Of a stretch of 64,000 nt of DNA, positions 56,371 through 64,000 are shown piece by piece. The notes beneath the pieces were generated by a model that worked only from the letters and a program-made list of their open reading frames with translations, made no database searches and was not told the origin of the DNA. The translations under genes and the position numbers were made by a program. Origin of the DNA: Dendrophyllia cribrosa (lineage: Eukaryota; Cnidaria; Anthozoa; Scleractinia; Dendrophylliidae); NCBI GenBank assembly GCA_024195265.1, contig JAJLRJ010000009.1:10087791-10151790 (forward strand), read 5' to 3'. How positions within the stretch are numbered: the first letter of the stretch is position 1; the number at the start of each line of letters is the position of its first letter.

Positions 56371-58706
56371 ATGGCGGACAGAGGTCGTAAAAAAAGACGG
56401 AAGCGAAAAGATTCAACCACCAATGTGAAACCACCGTTAGATTTTATTGAGAGTCCTTTGGATGGACGCAGGTTTTACTGTACTCCTGTTCAAGCTGCCC
56501 GGAGACCTTTTATGGCGGCGTCTATGCCCGTAGATGACGAAGAAGCAAAGAAATGGGTAAGCTTATTGTACATGTATACACGTACTCCGTAAAATTTACT
56601 AAAGTCTTACATTATAAAGATGTTTCGTCTCATTTGAGCGCCAAAACAATTGCTGACGTACATGCAATTGCTCGGCAATTGTTCTGGTGCTCAGATAAAA
56701 CGAAACGTCTTAATGAGTTTGTACGGAATAAATGCCAGTAATGTCAGGCAAAATCCACCCATGAATATGTCACAAAAAGAACGTTACTGTTTTCCCATTT
56801 TCCCTACGTATTTGCAGTCTTGCATCCCTAAACTCTGTTTGCTTTGTCATTAGCTGTTCTTGATGGATTGATTTGTAAGGCGAGAATGTCGTGCCGATCA
56901 ATTCATGTTGATGTTTGGCTGGTTCAAATCCCACCGACCAAAATTGCGTTCAAATGCCCTACCTTAGTGGTCCCCTAGTGCCTGATTTGACGTTCAAATG
57001 CTTCAGACCCCCAGGAGCAAATGTTTAAATAGCGAGAAAAAAAATACATTTGCATTAATTCTGAGTGATTGGAACCTTGTGCGATCAACAAAATGTTATA
57101 AAATATTAAGAAAAGTCACTGATTAGATTTTGGCAGTGCTGTTGAGGTTTGGAAAATATTGCGTGCAATCATCTGTCCATGATGTGGAACTTTAGCAACT
57201 GAATGCTGAGTAGCCTTTTTAAGTAATTATAATATTGAGCAATGTTGATGGTTCGAATTGATTGGCACATAAATAGCCAATAAACTTGTCTGCCTCTTAT
57301 CATCAAATTGATAATTAGGAATAGGATGTTTCAAAGTTTTTGTTTGATTGTCATGTTTAATACTTTCTTCCACTTACCTTACAGTGTCCTTAAATGTTTT
57401 TAATTTTTCAGTCAAGCTGACTGATCAGATCACCCAAAGGGACTGCCGGGTGTAGACAAAATACGGAAAAATGTAACATTGTAGTGTATAAAAGCCTACT
57501 TTTCATTAGTGACATAATCATATAATTATATTAAGCATATCTGGAAGCATTAAAGAAATGATTTGCATCAGATGAAAAAAAAACATTGACGTAAGCATAA
57601 GATTGATCCTGGCCTATGCTTGTGCTTGTGCTTGTGCTTATGGCTGGCACATGTTCACTAGACATAAAAATTAACCCTTTAAGCCCTAAGAGTGCCAATT
57701 GGCACATGATGTCATAACTTGGCCAATATTTGGTAGATTTGTATGAATTTTTGTCACCAAAATTGTCTTGTAAGGATCTACTCATTGAAAGCATAAAATT
57801 GTGCCCCTCCTATTTATGATGTAGTTGACCACCCCTATAACTTTTGGAATTTTTTTTCTGAGTACATCCATAGTCTAAGACATGTGCCACGTTAATCTAT
57901 GCACTGAGAGCTGCAAAATAAGCTATAGTTTAGGGGTATACCTAACACCAAAATAGTACGACATTATTTAATGTTTTTATTTTTGTGTTTTAAACTCATT
58001 TCTATGAAAGCCATAACTTCCTTCATAAATGCTGATATGATTTATGAAATACCCTGATAAATAGCTTTCAAATGGTATAAGATACATGGGGGGCAGAGTT
58101 TGTATTTATTAATTTGGAAAAAAATGGCATTCGCCTTAGGGCTTAAAGGGTTAAGGGGTCCAGAAGGGAGTATGGTGTCCAGGTTTTGTCTGCACACGGG
58201 GCTTTATACCTACATTGTACAAAAGTTGGTTGTATTGATTACAAGGTAATATACATGTATGATTCCCTTCCATGCAGGTATCTCCACAGTTTCCAACACG
58301 TGTGGAAGATAGTGAAGCCCTATTAGCTTTATTAGGACCAGGAAAAAAATCCAGAGGAAGGAGGAAAAAAAAGGAAGACTGCATGCAAGGCTCATCAAAG
58401 GAATCAAGCCAAAATAAACATCAGTTTGCAGTTTTGCAATTTGAACGTGAGAATCCAACCTCAAGATCTACATGCAATGAAGTTGATGTCAGTAGACATC
58501 AGTCACCTTGCAGGAGATCTCAAAGGCTCAGACTTAAAGAGTTAAAGAGAACTCATTTCCTGTTTCGTGCCCCTCAAGTAATGACTCCAGTAAATAGACA
58601 GGGTGAGATTATTCTTGCATATGAAACTCCTGATCAAGAACTCATTAAGCTGGCGGCACGCAGACAGCCAAGAACATTAGGGATCAACAAAGAAAAAATA
58701 ACGTAG
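56371..58706 (+). CDS. RHNO1: RHNO1 (RHINO)-like 9-1-1 clamp interacting protein, 2 exons
   Basis: Exon 1 is 56371-56556 (62 codons, ending GCAAAGAAATGG before GTAAGC) and exon 2 is 58278-58706 (after a pyrimidine tract and CAG), giving 204 residues; human RHINO has 238. The N terminus is very basic (GRKKRRKRK, nuclear localisation). The splice creates KKWVSPQF (60-67), matching the SWVSPDF box by which RHINO docks on RAD1 of the RAD9-HUS1-RAD1 clamp. A second match is LFRAPQVMTP (157-166) against the human VFIPPDIQTP segment, followed by ETPDQELIK and an RRQPR basic tail. RHINO links the 9-1-1 clamp to checkpoint signalling through TOPBP1 and ATR. The assignment rests on the two short motifs and the overall layout; the rest is low-complexity and poorly conserved. 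The start is the ATG in AACATGGCG. A 0.5-kb MITE sits in the intron. Confidence 0.7.
57671..58154. mobile_element. TTAA-flanked MITE in the RHNO1-like intron
   Basis: TTAACCCTTTAAGCCCTAA at the left and its perfect complement at the right, with TTAA as likely target duplication and CCC starts, a piggyBac-type arrangement. Same family as 23923-24140. Interior holds the palindrome GTGCCAATTGGCAC. Confidence 0.75.
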
Positions 58707-58853
58707 GAAAATATCATGAGATTTAGGCAGGAAGATAAAACTTCAATAGATAGTTTTCAAAGTAATAATTATTTATAAGGAGGGAACAAGGGATATTTTA
58801 CAATTATAAATAAATTAATTTGAGTACTGTAATACCTAATTATATTACCGGGG

Positions 58854-59308
58854 GTAACCCTTTCACTATCCCAGAAACAATTAAGAAAACATGATATGAT
58901 GCTTCTAACTTTTGAGTTTGTCAACAGCATCCTACAGTGTGACCATTCAAATCAAACCTCTTTGGTAGTAATTGTTTGTATGGTACCATTATTTTTTTGT
59001 TTTTCCATATTATTTTACAAAATGAAATTTTGAATTTTTCTTGAATTTTGACTTTTGCGGGCACTGACTCGGGAGTTACATGACTGTAAAGGGTTAAAAA
59101 ACAACTAAAGGACTCCAGGCAGAAGATTATAATGTCAAGAAGGTGACTTTCTGTGTAATGTCTGCAAAAATCTGAAAATATTTTTTAAAAAAATGGTTAA
59201 CCATGCAAAAGTACTGCTGAAGAGGTTTCATAGGATTTTGTCAACAGACTCAAAAGTTAGAATAACACTACATGTCTCCATAACTGACTCTGGGATTGAA
59301 AGGGTTAC
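58854..59308. mobile_element. 455-bp MITE
   Basis: GTAACCCTTTCA at the left and TGAAAGGGTTAC at the right (with CCCAGA/TCTGGG inward) are inverted ends. The interior from 59205 resembles 14270-14400, a probable second copy. Confidence 0.6.
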
Positions 59309-59563
59309 ATTTATTATATATATTTATAAACTACACAGTCATTAATGCATGCAGATATCACACTCGTAGGTCAAGCATGACTGATGTAACATTGCACACT
59401 AAGTGAATTTGGAAGTTAAGCTAAGAGGAAAGATTTCAGCTTTGTCTGTTAGCTGTCATTTAGGTGAACTTGCTACCATAATGTTTTCCAATACTGTCTA
59501 AACAATCACAGTGCTTTTAAAATTTGCCAACAGCAAAGTAATGTTTTTTTTTTTTTCTTCAAA

Positions 59564-59980
59564 CTGAAATTGAAGGCCTCCTGGCAAGAATGTCCTTTAA
59601 GTATTTTTTGGCAACTTTCACTAAAATTGTATGTTTTTGGCCTTAAAAGCACAGTTTCGTCAATATTAAAGATTTATTATTAATAATTATAAATGTTAAG
59701 GACGTACTTCCAAAATGGGGAAGAAAATCCACATCTTTGAGAAAATGTTTTGGGCCTTTAAGTACACCGGCCTTAATGTATCTTTTCAAGATAATATTTT
59801 ATTCTGTTTGAAGATAGAAGATTTATTGACCTGGTTGATTCCTTTCAGTCATATACATGATCCAGTCATAATTTTAGCAAGTGCATGATGCCCTTTTGAG
59901 GCCAAAAATCCAAGATTTCAATGAAAATTTTCCAAAATGCTACTTAGGACATTCTTGCCAGGAGCCCTTCAATTGGAAAT
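59564..59980. mobile_element. 0.4-kb MITE
   Basis: ATTGAAGGCCTCCTGGCAAG and AAGAATGTCC at the left are mirrored by GGACATTCTTGCCAGGAG and CCCTTCAAT at the right. The AT-rich interior has no ORF. Confidence 0.7.
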
Positions 59981-60399
59981 TATTGTTCCTACTTCTTCAT
60001 GTACAGTGTGTACAAAAAAGTTTTCTTTTCAATTTTTTTTAAGAATGATACAATAATTCATTGTAACCTTAGTGGTCCGTGTAGAAAAATCTAGACCACT
60101 CAAGGAACCAATAAGAATGTACGTTTCCATTGTGGACCAGTTCAGTCATTATATAACAGATACATGTAGTAAAAAGAGTAAGATCCAGGATTGCACACAG
60201 AGGGAGGCCTCACTACTCTGTGATAGGCATCCCAAAGTGTCCTTAATTTATTATAAAAGTTCACCACATAATTCTGTCGCAGATATGAAGTTGATGAAAA
60301 TGACAAATAACTCTCAACTGTCAAATATGAAGAATAATTTATTAAACAATACATGTGTGCAGTCCTTATTACAGATAGTGGACATGTTGAATTGTTGTC
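59981..60399. other. gene-less stretch with one uncertain ORF
   Basis: A plus-strand open frame of 114 codons (60072-60416) has no domain, no splice context and runs into the next MITE. I treat it as chance. Confidence 0.3.
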
Positions 60400-60690
60400 A
60401 GTGGCTGCATAGTTAATAGAATAAACTGGTTATGAAACTCAGTAAGTCCTTTGTTATATGTTTTTGTTCTCCATTTCTTTTGTTCGTTTGCCTTGACCCT
60501 GCACAAAATACAAAAGGTATTGAAATGCATACGAGCAACTGACCAGTAGAAACATTTGGGCTCACACGTTAAACAAAACAATGTGCAGGGTCACGGTTCG
60601 TTCAACATAAAACAAAGCAGCTTTGTACACTCTTTTTGAAATTTGTTGAGCTTCATAACCAGTTTGTTCTATTAACTATGGCGGCTGTGT
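60400..60690. mobile_element. 0.29-kb MITE
   Basis: GCATAGTTAATAGAATAAAC and TGGTTATGAAACTCA at the left are mirrored by GAGCTTCATAACCAG and TTTGTTCTATTAACTATGGC at the right. Confidence 0.7.
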
Positions 60691-61410
60691 AATCTTGCAA
60701 AAGTAAGACCAGATGCTCCCAAGGAGGGGGGGGGGGGGATAGTCAGCTATAATAGTGATGGGAAACGTGAATGAGGCCAAATTGTTAGATAAAAAAAGTA
60801 CTCATTAGGCTAAAAGCCAGACCTAAAAAAAGTCAAACCACCCAAAACATAACATCCCAAAAGTCCCTTTTCTGCTGCATAAAAAGGTACAGTTTGCCAA
60901 CCCCCCAAAATCTTTCACACCGCAAAATGTCTAACCCAAAAAAGGCTTTCACACCTCTCTGTTGCTACCTGTATTATACCCGAGTACCTCCTAAAGTGGG
61001 AAGATTCTTAAATTCTACGACTTGAAACATAACATGACATCTATAAAGATGTGCTGTATATATTTGTATATAAACGAGAAGTCCAAGGACTACTGCAAAG
61101 ATGATACAACGATCAGTAAATATATTTGAAACAATATTTTGGCTGCCCAGACCAGCCTCTTTCAGGTTAAAGATGTTACTCAATTACAAAATAAAATTAC
61201 AATATTAGAAAAAGAAGAATGACACAATACATATCTAAAAAAAGAGGAGGGGCGGAAATTACCTACAAGATAATCAAAACTAAAGATAAGGCTAGGTATC
61301 ATATCAGCTGATTAGGTCTCCTCCTGTGAGATCCAACGAAAAACCAGCAGGATCCTCTTCCTTGGTTTTTGCAGTTCACAAGTATATATTTGTACATATT
61401 TTAGTACCCC
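60691..61410. other. gene-less stretch
   Basis: A G-run at 60725-60739 and no recognisable gene. Confidence 0.3.
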
Positions 61411-61443
61411 ATTGGGGGTGGGGGGGGGGGGGGGGGGGGGGGG
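61411..61443. repeat. poly-G tract followed by TA microsatellite
   Basis: Thirty or so G with one T near the start, then a (TA)n run at 61462-61480. Confidence 0.85.
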
Positions 61444-61530
61444 AGGAGCAGAGGACTCCCATATATATATATATATATTGACGGAGGTGATTGTTGGAAA
61501 GTTTAAAAGGAAGCCCAGAAAGGTTCCGGG

Positions 61531-62043
61531 AATGTTTTATTCTTCTCGCTCTTTACAGAGCGTTTTGTCAACAAATTCGTGTGCGGCAAGATTTTCATTT
61601 TGACTCGTTAGATTCGCAATGCCTTTAGAGCGCGATGGCAAAAATATTTTCCGCAGAACATGGTATTTGATCAGTTAAAAGTGTTGCCAAATAGCGAGCG
61701 CAAAGCGCGTGTCACTCGCTTGTTCGTTACGCTTACTGAAGGGGCTCGAAGACCGAAATGTTTTATCAAACTACCGCGTTTTAACATTGTTTAGATCGTT
61801 TTAAAGGTATTTTAAGTGCGTCGAATGTTTATAAAGGACGTGATGTCTTATTCTTCTCGCTATTTACAGAGCGTTTTGTCAACAAATTCGTGTGCGGCAA
61901 GATTTTCATTTTGACTCGTTAGATTCGCAATGGTCAGAGTACGATGGCAAAAACATTTTCCGCAGAACATAGTTTTCAGTTAAAAGCTTTGCCAAATAGC
62001 GAGCGTGAATCACGGGTCACTCGCTTGTACGTTGCGCTTTGTT
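61531..62043. repeat. direct duplication of about 195 bp
   Basis: Copies at about 61536-61735 and 61847-62043 share ACAGAGCGTTTTGTCAACAA, GTGCGGCAAGATTTTC, GATGGCAAAAA, TTTTCCGCAGAACAT and GCCAAATAGCGAGCG. In the second copy a frame starts MAKTFSAEHSFQLKAL; I cannot assign it. Confidence 0.8.
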
Positions 62044-62092
62044 TCTCGTGCTCTTTAAAGTGCCCCTGTGATCAAATTTTTGATTTTCATTT

Positions 62093-62208
62093 TTTAACTG
62101 GCTCGTCGCTCTGCGACGAGTCAGTTCTTAAAATACCCTCTTTTTTTTTTTTTTTTTTTTTTTAACTGGCTCGTCGCTCTGCGACGAGACAGTTCTTAAA
62201 ATACCCTT
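62093..62208. repeat. duplicated hairpin around a poly-T run
   Basis: TTAACTGGCTCGTCGCTCTG, CGACGAG and CAGTTCTTAAAATACCC occur twice (about 62093-62139 and 62161-62206), separated by T22. Each copy contains the hairpin CTCGTCGCTCTGCGACGAG. Confidence 0.8.
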
Positions 62209-62813
62209 TTTTTTTTCCCTGTCGGGTCACCTGCCCCGGGAATCGCTTTTGCTGCGGCCAACACCGTACCTAGTTTACTTCCGGTTTTCAGAAATGGGGT
62301 AGTCAGTGATGTCAGCAACTATAATTCAAATATTTACCGTTCTAATTTCGACGGAATTGTTATAAATTAAATCTCTGTGATTTTCGGATGTGATCTATTT
62401 CTGGTAAAAGGAAAGCGGGTTGAATTTTTCTAACCAAATCAATTGTCAAACAGTCGAGTTTAGATCGAATAAATCGTTGAATAAAACACGTCCCGGCGAG
62501 TCAGAGAACTGCCGAGTAAACAATTCTCAAGCATTACGTCATGGAGTCACGCTTAAATTCCACACATCTCGTATTTATGTCACGCTATGGTCGGCTGTTA
62601 ATTATTTGATCGATCATGTTGATATTGTTAATTTATTCCTATCAATGATTCTCCAAAATACCTGTATTTACATGTAAACAATCCTGATTCCTTGTAGTAG
62701 GTGGTTTCAAGCATTTTAAAGGGAAAAAAATATACAAAGTTCTGAACTTGTGTTTTTTCTAACAGTACGGAGCCGATCAGAGAAAAAAATAATAGACCTG
62801 AAATTGTAGCCTA
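62209..62813. other. gene-less stretch
   Basis: No gene recognised. Confidence 0.3.
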
Positions 62814-62995
62814 CTAAGGGATGGACCATTTTATTTTTATGGCGGGCAAGGATTTTGTTTGGGGATCGTTGGATACCTTTTTTTCCTTTGGCTCGCTGTG
62901 CATGATTTTTTTTCTTTACTTTTCCAGTGCATGAATTTTTTTTGTGGTAATTACCCAACCCCCGCCCCCTTAAAAATAAAATGGTCCGTCCCTAA
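62814..62995. mobile_element. small TIR element
   Basis: AGGGATGGACCATTTTATTT and AAATAAAATGGTCCGTCCCT are inverted ends. Half an end (AGGGACGGACCATTA) recurs at 63026, beside a G19 run. Confidence 0.65.
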
Positions 62996-63632
62996 GAAGT
63001 GCTTGAAGCGGGGAGTGAAATGTAAGGGACGGACCATTAGAAAAGTGATGGGGGGGGGGGGGGGGGGGAGGAAACCAAAAAAAAATTCATGCAGAAGGAG
63101 AAGTCCTATTGTGGTTGTTATTTAATATATAAAAGCTGCCAAAGTGCCTATTGAAAATAGCGCTCTTGGCGTTTCAAAAATTCAAAACATTCTTGGGGCC
63201 TTCCTATACTATTATTTATAAATAGTATTATAAAGGTGACAGGCCAAACACGACTCCCGCTAGTCGCAAAATGTCTAAAGAAGCCTTTAGAAATGCTTTC
63301 CCAAGAAGGTCTACGAGATATTTGTTCCCTTTAAATCACCAATATAGAATTGTGACTAGTCACTATTATCTCTGTCTCAGTTTTGCATGCTCGATATGTA
63401 TTGTATGACTCTTTGATGATCTTTGGGATAAAAATCTCTTAAGTGACAGGAGATTTTCATGCTGTGTAGCCATTTATGGAATTATTGTTTCTCTATGCCT
63501 TCGTTATGCTAGCTCTCTTGGCATATGTTAGGGCTTCTTTGGCTAACTTTTGTTGCAAGATATGTAGTGATCGGCTGCAGTTTTTGTTATTGTTATGAAT
63601 ATGCTAGGATCAGTCAATCTCTCAGCCCGTGC

Positions 63633-63912
63633 AGGGGCGTAGCTACCTGTACGCACGTGCGCACGTGTGTACCTGAAAAGTCGGGAAAAAAGAAAGATTT
63701 GGGACTTGAGGGTGGGGAAGGAGGTAGGGAGAGTGTTTGGAAATTAATTGTGCGTACCTCTGAAAAATTCCTGGCTCCGTGATAGTGTCAAAGTCTGCGG
63801 TGTGCAAGACTTGTGAGAAAGTGGATCTTTATCACGGATGTAGGCGTCTAAGATCAAAGTCTGAAGCTGCCGTGTCTCTATTGGAATCATGACTTCTTGC
63901 AGTTTATGTTTT
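63633..63912 (+). mobile_element. possible hAT-type MITE, left end only
   Basis: CAGGGGCGTAGCTACC is typical of hAT-type termini. No matching right end is evident before the next element starts. Confidence 0.35.
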
Positions 63913-64000
63913 ACAGTGGCGGATCCAGGGGGAGGGTCGGGGGGGGGGGGGGAGGGGTCCGGACCCCCCCTTTCAGACCTGTGTCTCCCTTGTGGTTCAT
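63913..64000 (+). mobile_element. hAT-type element end, cut by the window
   Basis: CAGTGGCGGATCCAGGGGG followed by G-rich then C-rich sequence is a familiar terminus of non-autonomous hAT elements. It runs off the end of the window. Confidence 0.5.

Noticed and set aside
56915..56945. B-box-like GGTTCAAATCCCACC
   Set aside because: No A box or cloverleaf at the right distance upstream; not called as an RNA gene.
60072..60416. 114-codon ORF with several cysteines
   Set aside because: No homology, no splice sites with flanking coding sequence, and it runs into a MITE end.

Overview
This is a gene-poor, AT-rich, transposon-dense piece of a eukaryotic (metazoan) nuclear genome. Spliced genes with GT-AG introns, class A GPCRs, a P2X-like channel, Penelope-like retroelements and many short inverted-repeat elements suggest a cnidarian, most likely an anthozoan such as a stony coral. 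The species assignment is inference; no rRNA or mitochondrial marker is present.

Layout. 1-9.6 kb: no recognisable gene; a long poly-C tract and a diverged direct duplication (about 6.87-8.03 and 8.81-9.65 kb), one copy of which carries a 348-bp insertion missing from the other. 9.66-12.58 kb: a composite DNA transposon with broken integrase-like ORFs in inverted orientation, interrupted by a 1.5-kb long-TIR element with a 9-bp target duplication. 15.9-17.1 kb: a frameshifted peptide-type GPCR pseudogene, then a small Penelope-like (PLE) remnant with terminal inverted repeats. 21.7-27.2 kb: several MITEs. 27.97-28.93 kb: an intact intronless class A GPCR. 29.2-29.8 kb: the 3' end of a decayed LINE.

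31.2-56.2 kb (minus strand): an eight-exon gene assembled here by eye. It encodes a divergent P2X-like ATP-gated channel subunit of 401 residues. All seven junctions have GT-AG ends and compatible phases. Its third intron is about 17.5 kb and holds the most striking structure of the window: an 11.9-kb array of Penelope-like elements arranged as two head-to-head tandems with a 3,049-bp period. The full copies appear identical, and one 14-bp target duplication flanks the whole array, so it seems to have arrived in one integration. Each copy encodes a 903-residue reverse transcriptase/GIY-YIG protein, and each terminal repeat holds a hammerhead-ribozyme-like motif. The last intron holds a decayed pogo-type transposase and a HIRAN-like pseudogene.

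56.2-58.7 kb: 149 bp lie between the P2X-like start codon and the start codon of a divergent two-exon gene that resembles RHNO1 (RHINO), the 9-1-1 clamp interactor. The pair probably shares a bidirectional promoter. 58.8-64 kb: MITEs, a duplicated 190-bp segment and hAT-like ends, with no recognisable gene.

The cellular genes I can support are the P2X-like channel, the RHNO1-like protein and one intact GPCR; a second GPCR is dead. Nothing suggests that they act in one pathway. The P2X-like and RHNO1-like genes are linked only by promoter arrangement.
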